From Thermoplasmata archaeon (GTDB taxonomy: Archaea > Thermoplasmatota > Thermoplasmata > Thermoplasmatales > Thermoplasmataceae), in NCBI GenBank assembly GCA_021811505.1, contig JAJZOM010000163.1, positions 1 to 5,420 on the forward strand: 5,420 nt of DNA, read 5' to 3'. The notes below the pieces were generated by a model. It searched no databases, had not been told where the DNA came from, and was given only the letters and a program-made list of their open reading frames with translations. Below are positions 1 through 5,420 of the stretch, one piece after another; position 1 is the first letter of the stretch, and each line of letters opens with the position of its first letter. The position numbers and the translations under genes are program-made.

Positions 1-1
1 T

Positions 2-292
2 CTGATTTTTGCAATAGAAGGAATGGACACAAAGGAAATATCAAGAAGTGAAAAGATCTACGAAACAACCTTTTCCAACCCGATTATAACATTTATATAC
101 AACAAATGTTCTGATGGATCTATCGCCCCTCTTGGGATGGCTCAAAAATTATTTGGCAGGACTTTCAGCTATTATGTCATAGTCCCGAGAATGCATCTTG
201 AGGGATTCACGAAAATTCTGATGGAAGCCTTCTCAACGATGAAAGAATGGAAGATGAGTCTGACATATAGTATGCGAATTGATCGGCTTTAA
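2..292 (+). CDS. C-terminal part of an unrecognised protein (5' end outside window)
   Basis: The reading frame is open from the first complete codon in the window to a TAA stop, about 96 residues. I treat it as the 3' end of a longer gene. The first in-frame ATG (base 23) has a GA-rich stretch directly against it, with no spacer for a ribosome site and no visible promoter, and the frame stays open upstream. The protein is mixed: a short hydrophobic strand (ITFIY) near base 90, one Cys, an aromatic FSYYVIV strand near base 170, then a likely amphipathic helix (FTKILMEAFSTMKEW) and a short basic tail. There is no membrane segment, zinc motif or catalytic signature that I recognise. A T-rich stretch follows the stop at once, as expected for an archaeal 3' end, which supports a real gene on this strand. 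It could be the ligand-binding or dimerising end of a regulator or small enzyme, but that is a guess. Confidence 0.5.
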   Translation: MIFAIEGMDTKEISRSEKIYETTFSNPIITFIYNKCSDGSIAPLGMAQKLFGRTFSYYVIVPRMHLEGFTKILMEAFSTMKEWKMSLTYSMRIDRL

Positions 293-1857
293 TTTTTTTC
301 ATCATTTTTAATTTCATTTATTTTTCTCTCTTTGTTCTTTTCAGCTGAAAATCTTCCCAAAGGATAATCTCCTGTGTCAACGAATTTCACAATTTTTCCA
401 AGAATCGGATGAATTTTCATCACAATATCGTACATCTCCAGCGCAATTTTTCTGATCTCGGGGTGTGCCGAACTCCCGGATCTGAGTTCAATGAAATAGC
501 ATAATTCTTGAAGATTAATCTTCACGATGAAAACCTGATAGCATGCAAAAGGAACCACATACTGAGCTAAACTCTCGCCGGAGATTTTTCTGACTTTCTC
601 CCACAGTTCAAATGCCCCCTTCATTCTCTCTGTGTATTGGTCCAGAATTTCAGGAAAATCTATTAGCAATGGTGGTACATAAAATCCAGAAACAGGTGTG
701 ATGTCTCTTTTTATAATTGTTAGAATTCTATGCCTCTGGAACTCCCTGAATGTTCCAAGAGAACAGGTTACCTGGAACAAGTACTCGGGTATCTCGAAGA
801 ATCTTCCGCCCTTCTCCCTGCGGTTATTCCTGGCGTTGCCTATCTTATCTATGTAGGAGTCGACATATGCTCTTTCCGCATCCTTATCTGTGCTAGAGGG
901 TATTTTTCCTGTCTCATCAAATTTAAGTGCAGAATAAATTCTGTGCATCTCGTCCTCCTCACTTCTAAAATCGATGATCTTTACACCTGTGAAACTCTCT
1001 GAAGGGCTGAAAGTTCGAGGCCTTTCGTTGCGCTCGGTAATGTATTCGGTCATTCTGGAGCCGTAAATATTCGTGGCGTTTTCCATCAGGTTAGGAAATT
1101 CCACATCAAGTTCATTATATAGATCAGACGATATTCTCTGAAATTCCGGGATTTTCACGGCGTTCAATTTTTGAATGAGATATATGAAAGATCGTGCATT
1201 ACCGGAAATTCCAAGATTAGTAATCGTGCTGACCGGCAAACAGGCTCTCGCCTCATCAAGTGCCCTCGCTCTGACAGATCTATTATAAACATTCTTAGCG
1301 GACCTGATGCTCTTTTCATCCTTCAAAAATGGAAACATTACTTCCTCGGAAGAAAGTGCATCCTTGAAACTGAACCCCTCAATAGGAAACCGTGACCTGT
1401 AATATTGTTCGGCAACAGAAAGAACCTTTTCATAAAGGTCAAACAATCCTCTGCAATGTGAATCATATTCCGATGCTAATGGATCGGCAATACCAATATA
1501 TGCGGCGTGCAGAAACATACCTTCGAAGTTTTCATATTTCACGTATCTTGAAGACTTTTCAAGAAACGAGAGTCCTATCCTGCTTCCCTCAATGTACCAA
1601 GTGATGAGGTTCGATATGTTTTGCAACCCAACTTGGGCCGTGACAAGTTCAGAAACAGACTCGTCACCATATTCAAGGAATACCTTCCTATAGAACTCCT
1701 CACCTCTTTTATCATCGTTCAGAAACTCCTTCCTGTAAACGTTTCTTATATCAAGTTCAGAAGTTCTGCTGTATCTTGACATAAGTGCTCCCCTGTCAAT
1801 CATTTTGCTTAATTTTATTATGAACACATTTTTTTCAGTGTTTGAAAAACCTTCCAT
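289..1857 (-). CDS. Tandem ThyX-like protein (two diverged flavin-dependent thymidylate synthase domains)
   Basis: A 522-residue protein, about twice the length of an ordinary ThyX (about 220-250), built from two ThyX-like halves. ThyX normally makes dTMP from dUMP with FAD, NADPH and methylene-tetrahydrofolate, using the signature RHRxxSxNExSxRY. Half 1 (about 1-250) keeps S97-x-x-E100-x-S102-x-R104-Y105 after an 'ISN' strand, but its RHR has become S-R-I. It also has N-A-R-S at 220-223, where ThyX has a similar Asn-Ala-Arg-Ser, but Lys-Leu instead of the later Leu-Arg. Half 2 (about 330-500) keeps R375-H376-R377 but not the following S/E/S/R/Y, and keeps Leu-Arg at R459. The tail is rich in Lys, Asn and Glu. 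I chose the ATG at 1857 because AAAGGT lies six bases upstream; the frame also opens at an ATG at 1890, adding 11 residues. It lies 75 bases after the glycosyltransferase gene. Family membership is fairly sure; true thymidylate synthase activity is doubtful. Confidence 0.8.
   Translation of the reverse strand: MEGFSNTEKNVFIIKLSKMIDRGALMSRYSRTSELDIRNVYRKEFLNDDKRGEEFYRKVFLEYGDESVSELVTAQVGLQNISNLITWYIEGSRIGLSFLEKSSRYVKYENFEGMFLHAAYIGIADPLASEYDSHCRGLFDLYEKVLSVAEQYYRSRFPIEGFSFKDALSSEEVMFPFLKDEKSIRSAKNVYNRSVRARALDEARACLPVSTITNLGISGNARSFIYLIQKLNAVKIPEFQRISSDLYNELDVEFPNLMENATNIYGSRMTEYITERNERPRTFSPSESFTGVKIIDFRSEEDEMHRIYSALKFDETGKIPSSTDKDAERAYVDSYIDKIGNARNNRREKGGRFFEIPEYLFQVTCSLGTFREFQRHRILTIIKRDITPVSGFYVPPLLIDFPEILDQYTERMKGAFELWEKVRKISGESLAQYVVPFACYQVFIVKINLQELCYFIELRSGSSAHPEIRKIALEMYDIVMKIHPILGKIVKFVDTGDYPLGRFSAEKNKERKINEIKNDEKN
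293..342 (+). terminator. Probable T-rich archaeal terminator after the left-hand gene
   Basis: Straight after the TAA stop at 290-292 the plus strand carries repeated T runs (T7, T5, then further T4-T5 runs up to about base 342) with no hairpin. Archaeal RNA polymerase ends transcription at such U-rich tracts, so this is a plausible factor-independent terminator. The same bases on the other strand encode the Lys/Asn/Glu-rich tail of the ThyX-like protein, so they have a coding reason to be T-rich too. That is why confidence is only moderate. Confidence 0.4.
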
Positions 1858-1870
1858 TGAGATACCTTTC
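1858..1870 (-). promoter_or_regulatory. Weak Shine-Dalgarno deciding the ThyX-like start
   Basis: Read on the minus strand, GGGAAAGGTATCTCA leads directly into the ATG at 1857. AGGT can pair with the CCUCC-containing end of archaeal 16S rRNA at a normal spacing of about six bases. The alternative ATG at 1890 has no such site. This favours the shorter protein, although a leaderless start at 1890 cannot be excluded. Confidence 0.4.
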
Positions 1871-1932
1871 CCGATGAAGCATGATAACATTTCCCGGAAT
1901 TAATGTTTATGATTTGAACCTTCATTTCGGCC

Positions 1933-2922
1933 TCAGTTAATGTGATATGTCCTTTTATAATTGAAATAGTAAACGGATCTTGCGATTCCAATAGAAAATC
2001 CCGAAATGAATGAAAGAACCGCCCATGAAAGAGATGCATCGTTTCCGATCCTCCTGTGATAACGCAACAGCTGCAAGAAGTCATGAAAGCCGATCTTTTT
2101 ACCTTTGGTGAAAAACCTTGCCAGCAGATCAGCGTGATAAACATTGTAAGAAAGAATCTCGTTCAGTTCAGGGTGATTGGAAGATTCGAGAATCTGTTTC
2201 ATTGTATCAAATGATCTGGTGTAAAAAGACGATTTGTTCTGGAAAAAATTCATCTTTGAGAGATTGACAGTGGTAAGACTTTCGTGTATCCTGTAATACG
2301 TTAACTTGTTATGAATAACTGCTATTGTTTGACCTCTGATCAATGACATGTAGAAAAGAAACTTGTCTATGCTTCTCTCGATGTTCCACAATTCATTATC
2401 AAAGCTCTTAAAAACTTCTTTTCTGAACGACATGCAGCTGATATACCAATCACCCTTGTAAGACAGTGCCTTTCCAATTTCCCTAATAGAAGATTTTCTG
2501 TTAATGTATAAATCAGTTCCAAAGGTTACCACAGCCCTCGAATCCAGTGGATTTCCATAATCATCAATGGCGGTGTTGTTGTCGTGCACCATCGACACCT
2601 CCTTCCTCGTTTTGAATATCTCACTCACAACTGAAATTTTATCGTTTGAAAATAAATCATCGTCATCCAGAAAAAACAGCAATTCCCCTGAACTCGATCT
2701 TGCACCAGTGACCATTTTTCTGGAAATGTACTTTTCATCAGTATATATCGATATAACTCCGTTTTCTTTCAGATAATCATCCACATGATCATCCTGAAAA
2801 TTCTTGACAACGATTATTTCCAGTTCAGACCTGTCGCAGTTTTGCGCCAAAACAGATTCAACAGCTCTTAATAGATACTGCCTTCTGTCGTGTGCCGAAA
2901 TGATGACTGAAATCAAGGGCAT
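1933..2922 (-). CDS. Glycosyltransferase family 2 protein (GT-A fold)
   Basis: A 329-residue protein that transfers a sugar from a nucleotide- or lipid-linked donor; donor and acceptor cannot be read from sequence. The N-terminus is a classic GT2 Rossmann-like start (PLISVIISAHDRRQYLLRAV, then ESVLAQ), which also fixes the start codon. The strand EIIVVKNF follows at 35-42, where most members have an Asp-rich 'VVDDGS' loop. The metal- and nucleotide-binding acidic motif is D86-D89, preceded by SSSGELLFFL. A later segment (about 155-170, with GDWYISCMSF) and 'LTYYRIHESLT' near residue 240 match the acceptor-side part of GT2 enzymes. A hydrophobic stretch near residues 297-318 followed by a basic end suggests membrane attachment at the cytoplasmic face. 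No Shine-Dalgarno precedes the ATG, so it may be read from a leaderless message. It follows the sugar-phosphatase gene in the same direction, fitting a role in surface glycan assembly (inference). Confidence 0.9.
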   Translation of the reverse strand: MPLISVIISAHDRRQYLLRAVESVLAQNCDRSELEIIVVKNFQDDHVDDYLKENGVISIYTDEKYISRKMVTGARSSSGELLFFLDDDDLFSNDKISVVSEIFKTRKEVSMVHDNNTAIDDYGNPLDSRAVVTFGTDLYINRKSSIREIGKALSYKGDWYISCMSFRKEVFKSFDNELWNIERSIDKFLFYMSLIRGQTIAVIHNKLTYYRIHESLTTVNLSKMNFFQNKSSFYTRSFDTMKQILESSNHPELNEILSYNVYHADLLARFFTKGKKIGFHDFLQLLRYHRRIGNDASLSWAVLSFISGFSIGIARSVYYFNYKRTYHIN

Positions 2923-3020
2923 TCTGAATGGATATTGGAATTGGTAAATTAGTTTATGCGTTGCTTCCCTCTACTGGCTAATTCTTTCAGCCCTGACTGT
3001 TCATGCTCATAGGTCGCAGC
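2923..3020. other. 98-base intergenic spacer between phosphatase and glycosyltransferase genes
   Basis: This is the longest non-coding stretch in the window. On the minus strand it has no long T run and only a very weak stem (GGCT/AGCC with a nine-base loop), so I see no convincing terminator. Its glycosyltransferase-proximal half is AT-rich and holds the weak TATA-like element listed separately. No small ORF or RNA gene is apparent. Confidence 0.5.
2943..2958 (-). promoter_or_regulatory. Possible weak TATA/BRE element for the glycosyltransferase gene
   Basis: On the minus strand CATAAACTAATTTACC lies 21-36 bases upstream of the ATG at 2922, the distance expected for a leaderless archaeal transcript. 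The match to the TTTAWATA consensus is only partial, and the purine-rich BRE is weak. The gene may equally be read through from the phosphatase gene. Confidence 0.22.
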
Positions 3021-3464
3021 TCATCTGTGAAGTATAATACTCTTTATACCAAGTTTTCTGGCAAGTTCACCCTCAATATCGTCCCTGTCGCCCATTACAA
3101 CTGAATTCTCAAGGTCAATATCAAAGTCCTTCATAGCCTGTCTTATCAAACCGTCTCCAGGTTTCCTGCAGGTGCAGTTATCGCCCGGGTGATGCGGGCA
3201 GAAATATATTCCATCAACTCCAGCTCCCTTTTCTCTTAACTTTTCAAGGAGTGCATTGTTGAATTCTTCCATCTCTCGAACCGTGAAAAAACCCCTGGCT
3301 ATACCCGACTGATTTGTGATGATTATTATTAGATACCCTTTGCTTTTGTAATCCCTGATTATATTCACGGCGTCGTCGAAAATAAAGAGATCGGCAGGAT
3401 CATGACAGTAGGGGCAGTCTCGGTTGATTGTCCCATCGCGATCCGTGAAGAGCGCAGGTTTCAT
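3021..3464 (-). CDS. HAD-IIIA phosphatase, GmhB / histidinol-phosphatase (HisB-N) family
   Basis: A complete 147-residue HAD phosphatase. Motif I is D8-R-D10-G-T, giving the nucleophile Asp and the acid/base Asp. Motif II is T50-N-Q-S. Motif III lysine is K101 in CRKP. Motif IV acids are D126 and D128/D129 in MGDRDDIEGE. The structural zinc loop of this family is present as C89-x-H91 and C97-x-C99, in a short form closer to HisB-N and short-loop GmhB than to E. coli GmhB. Known members dephosphorylate D-glycero-D-manno-heptose 1,7-bisphosphate or histidinol phosphate. With no his genes here and a glycosyltransferase next door, a sugar-phosphate substrate is more likely, but sequence alone does not decide. 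The spacing of the two motif IV acids differs slightly from GmhB. An extra C17-x-x-C20-H21 follows motif I. The ATG has no Shine-Dalgarno; a TATA-like box about 28 bases upstream suggests a leaderless transcript. It starts 23 bases after the surface-protein stop. Confidence 0.88.
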   Translation of the reverse strand: MKPALFTDRDGTINRDCPYCHDPADLFIFDDAVNIIRDYKSKGYLIIIITNQSGIARGFFTVREMEEFNNALLEKLREKGAGVDGIYFCPHHPGDNCTCRKPGDGLIRQAMKDFDIDLENSVVMGDRDDIEGELARKLGIKSIILHR

Positions 3465-3487
3465 TGTGGAGATCGTATCGTAAACCC

Positions 3488-3502
3488 TTATTTTATCTTC
3501 TT
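3488..3502 (-). promoter_or_regulatory. Probable BRE/TATA promoter of the HAD phosphatase gene
   Basis: Read on the minus strand, AAGAAGATAAAATAA places a purine-rich BRE-like part before an AT-rich TATA-like part centred about 28 bases upstream of the phosphatase ATG at 3464. That distance puts the transcription start at or next to the ATG, as in archaeal leaderless messages, and agrees with the lack of a Shine-Dalgarno. The element lies inside the last codons (RKKIK and stop) of the upstream surface-protein gene, so the A-rich sequence also has a coding explanation. Confidence 0.45.
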
Positions 3503-5420
3503 CCTTTGAAAATGAAACCCTTTGTGCAGGGGGCTGAAAAAAACGGATCTTGCCCTCCCGTACTCCACCACGACCAAAACTGAAAATAAGATTATAAGTA
3601 TTGAACGGTAGCTTGCATCTAAAAAGACCAAAGCTGGATAAAGTGGTCCATGGTTGTCGCTTGAGTAAACCAATATTACAGTTGTATTTCCGCTCAATTT
3701 GACAGTTAGTGGTATACCGCTTGTTGAAAATCCTGCTATTCTAACGCCCGAAATAGTATATTGACCCATAGGTTCGATAAGAGTTATCTGCGATAATCCT
3801 GACAGAGAGACATTCCCTGAAACATTAACCCCCCAAATTACCCCCTCAGGCAAGCCGCTGCTTTTTATCACGAGACTAGCTGTCTTGGGTATATAATCGA
3901 CTTTGACATTTATTAGTATCTCTGACACATTAACTGTCTTGCCGGGGAGATCGCTAAGATAGGTGCCCGTGTTCATGAAGGAAACATAGTAACTTCCTGC
4001 TGGGAGACTTATGTTTATCTGGTGCATGGTGGTCGAATATTCCTTACCGTCTATAATCACCCCCCAGGAGTAGTTTTCCGGCAATCCTGATTCCGTGAGA
4101 CGCAGGTCACCGTAATGCACTTCTGGTGCTATGGAGAGTGTTGATGTGTTTGACAATGTGTTAAAATAGTAATATGGCAGTATCAGTTTTCCGGAGAAAT
4201 TTGCAGAATTATCAGGCTGTACATAAAAGCTCGTTGCAAAAGACTGCATGGGCTTCAGATCAATTCCTGTGAAGTTTCTATTCGAAAAGATTGACCCGTA
4301 TTCTGATTCCTGGACAGTTATATCGTCTATTGAGGAGTTCCCAAAATTTGTAACGTTCAGAAAAACAAGTTTATTGTTTGCAGAATAGGTGAAATTGATA
4401 GAGGCAGAGACTGATTTAATAAAATCAACCGGAAAAGTGAACGTTTGGGCAGTCCCATTCAGAATCTGGATATTCGATTTCAGTACCAGGCTAATATTAG
4501 AGTTGCCGGGTCTTATTCTGTTATATCCGGAAACCGAAAGATTGAGCATGGATCGATTGTTATCAATAGTGGTGTTTCCCGAAGTGATCAGTGTGCCGTT
4601 GTCAAGGAATAACAGTTCATACGATACAGCTAATCTATAGGGGTAATTTGTATACACTATTGCTGAAATTACGCTGCTAGGACCCATTATAACAGATGTT
4701 GTGAGCGGTATAACCTTCAACGCTGGCAATGTTGGAGTAACATTGAGATACATTCTTGATGAATTTTTGAACGGAAAACTGGGAACCGAGAAATAAAAGA
4801 GCTGAGTATTAATGGACAGAGCGTAATCACCTAAATACAGCGAATTGTTCGCGCCCGTTAACACATTGCTGATAACCGGGAGTTTACAGGAACCGTTTGT
4901 GAATGTGAGTCCACCAAACAGGCCATATCCGGTGAGCGCATGGTATTGAGTGTCTATTATGTTTTGAGAAATGGCGTAATCAGTGGTGTTCATTTCACTC
5001 GGGCCAAGTTGAAAATAAACCTTATTCAAGGGCGTTCCGTCGTCGTAAGCGAGAATCCTGATGATTCTGCCCAGTAGCAGGGATGAATTATCTGACACCA
5101 TGAAGGCTGACTGATTATTTTCTGATGATAACATATCGTAGCTGATTCCGTAATCGTAAACTTTGCTGTTGTTAGTTACGAGTGCATAATCTTTACGCCC
5201 GTTGGGATTGCCGTATGAGTTTCGGAATGGCATATTGTTTATTCCCAGTTGTGAATCTTCGATGTACGCAGATGAATTTGAGAATAGATCACGGAAATAC
5301 TCAATGCCTATCCTGTCAACGCTGTCGTTAGATGTGATTCTGATTGAGACGTTCCAAATGGTCGTGTTGGAATATTTTGCAGGGTCATAATGATAATACA
5401 ATGTCGTTCTGGACTCCATG
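3488..5420 (-). CDS. Large exported, sequon-rich surface protein with SGLP repeats and a C-terminal membrane anchor (5' partial)
   Basis: At least 643 residues are visible. The first in-frame ATG (5419) is at the window edge and no signal peptide follows it, so the true N-terminus lies outside. The protein is rich in Ser, Asn, Thr and Tyr, with one Cys and about 30 N-x-S/T sequons spread along it, which indicates an extracellular, heavily N-glycosylated chain. Residues about 113-215 (GRIIRILAYDDGTPLNKVYF onward) resemble a carboxypeptidase-regulatory or Ig-like beta domain. About 335-405 (LVFLNVTNFGNSSIDDITV) looks like another Ig-like domain. Two 'SGLP...W' repeats follow at about 439-515 and 516-589. 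A hydrophobic helix at about 604-618 leads into a basic tail (EYGRAR...FQRKKIK), giving an outside-in anchor. I do not recognise a catalytic domain. It may be a cell-surface structural, binding or adhesion protein; a protease or transporter-associated part could lie in the missing N-terminus. The assignment to the surface is firm; the function is unknown. Confidence 0.75.
   Translation of the reverse strand, partial: MESRTTLYYHYDPAKYSNTTIWNVSIRITSNDSVDRIGIEYFRDLFSNSSAYIEDSQLGINNMPFRNSYGNPNGRKDYALVTNNSKVYDYGISYDMLSSENNQSAFMVSDNSSLLLGRIIRILAYDDGTPLNKVYFQLGPSEMNTTDYAISQNIIDTQYHALTGYGLFGGLTFTNGSCKLPVISNVLTGANNSLYLGDYALSINTQLFYFSVPSFPFKNSSRMYLNVTPTLPALKVIPLTTSVIMGPSSVISAIVYTNYPYRLAVSYELLFLDNGTLITSGNTTIDNNRSMLNLSVSGYNRIRPGNSNISLVLKSNIQILNGTAQTFTFPVDFIKSVSASINFTYSANNKLVFLNVTNFGNSSIDDITVQESEYGSIFSNRNFTGIDLKPMQSFATSFYVQPDNSANFSGKLILPYYYFNTLSNTSTLSIAPEVHYGDLRLTESGLPENYSWGVIIDGKEYSTTMHQINISLPAGSYYVSFMNTGTYLSDLPGKTVNVSEILINVKVDYIPKTASLVIKSSGLPEGVIWGVNVSGNVSLSGLSQITLIEPMGQYTISGVRIAGFSTSGIPLTVKLSGNTTVILVYSSDNHGPLYPALVFLDASYRSILIILFSVLVVVEYGRARSVFFSPLHKGFHFQRKKIK
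3653..3874 (-). repeat. SGLP surface repeat, unit 2
   Basis: This second copy spans about residues 516-589. It opens with LVIKSSGLPEGVIWGVNVSG and has a matching 'MGQYTISGV' turn where unit 1 has 'AGSYYVSF'. It ends 'NTTVILVYSS' before the membrane segment. The two SGLP motifs are 77 residues apart. Similarity is clear at the motifs but low elsewhere, so this is an old duplication rather than a recent DNA repeat. Confidence 0.65.
3875..4105 (-). repeat. SGLP surface repeat, unit 1
   Basis: This protein-level repeat spans about residues 439-515. It opens with LRLTESGLPENYSWGV, then an 'IDGKEYST' turn and a 'LPAGSYYVSF' strand pair, ending in 'VKVDYIPK'. The pattern (S-G-L-P, then W a few residues on, then a 'G-x-Y' turn) is common in exported proteins of Thermoplasmata and some other archaea, including thermopsin-like ones. 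It probably forms a small beta-sandwich. Confidence 0.7.

Noticed and set aside
92..99. Perfect TATA-like TTTATATA on the plus strand
   Set aside because: It lies inside the left-hand reading frame, has no purine-rich BRE before it, and no ATG at leaderless distance that opens a credible gene; the in-frame Met at 137 is too far away for a leaderless start.
730..1604. Plus-strand ORFs of 70-90 residues opposite the ThyX-like gene
   Set aside because: They are antisense to a clear protein family, with no promoter, ribosome site or domain features of their own.
1818..2144. Minus-strand ORF overlapping the end of the glycosyltransferase gene and the start of the ThyX-like gene
   Set aside because: It runs in a different frame from two well-supported genes, and its product has no recognisable domain and a composition typical of an out-of-frame reading.
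2567..2776. Plus-strand ORF opposite the glycosyltransferase gene
   Set aside because: It is antisense to the conserved GT2 DDDD-motif region, and its Ser/Asn-rich product looks like reverse-strand coding noise.
2947..3000. Possible hairpin terminator after the phosphatase gene (GGCT/AGCC)
   Set aside because: The four-base stem with a nine-base loop and no T tract is expected by chance in this composition.
3528..3545. T7/A7 run near the end of the surface-protein gene as a possible frameshift site
   Set aside because: The frame continues sensibly on both sides, through the membrane segment and then a basic tail to a stop, so no frameshift is needed.
4389..5390. Plus-strand ORFs opposite the surface-protein gene
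   Set aside because: They are short, antisense to a long well-formed frame, and have no start signals or recognisable motifs.

Overview
This window looks like part of a chromosome from a moderately AT-rich euryarchaeon, most likely of the Thermoplasmata (Thermoplasmatales or a relative). The clearest clue is the large surface protein on the right. It carries two 'SGLP...W' repeats of the kind seen in many Thermoplasmata exported proteins, about 30 N-glycosylation sequons, and one C-terminal membrane segment. Other archaeal signs are gene starts without Shine-Dalgarno sites and a well-placed TATA-like box about 28 bases upstream of one ATG. The taxonomic call is inference from protein style; no rRNA or marker gene is present.

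Layout. Bases 2-292 (+) hold the C-terminal end of a gene that enters from the left and that I do not recognise. It meets the next gene tail to tail, and the two stop codons share bases in a TTAA at 289-292. The other four genes all lie on the minus strand, so transcription runs right to left. They are a 5'-truncated surface glycoprotein (3488-5420), a small HAD phosphatase of the GmhB/HisB-N family (3021-3464), a family 2 glycosyltransferase (1933-2922), and a protein made of two diverged ThyX-like domains (289-1857). The gaps between them are 23, 98 and 75 bases. No stretch longer than 300 bases lacks a gene, and I see no tRNA, rRNA, CRISPR, insertion sequence or attachment site.

How they may work together. 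The phosphatase family acts on sugar bisphosphates such as heptose 1,7-bisphosphate. The glycosyltransferase would attach an activated sugar to an acceptor. The neighbouring exported protein is packed with N-glycosylation sites. A link to surface glycan synthesis is therefore reasonable but rests only on gene order. The ThyX-like gene has no obvious link to that theme.

The most interesting item is the ThyX-like protein. Its two domains have each lost a different part of the ThyX signature: the first keeps S-x-x-E-x-S-x-R-Y but not RHR, and the second keeps RHR and a C-terminal Leu-Arg but not the rest. It may be an internally fused heteromeric active site or a non-thymidylate flavoprotein. 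I see no defence system, mobile element or clearly new multi-gene system here.
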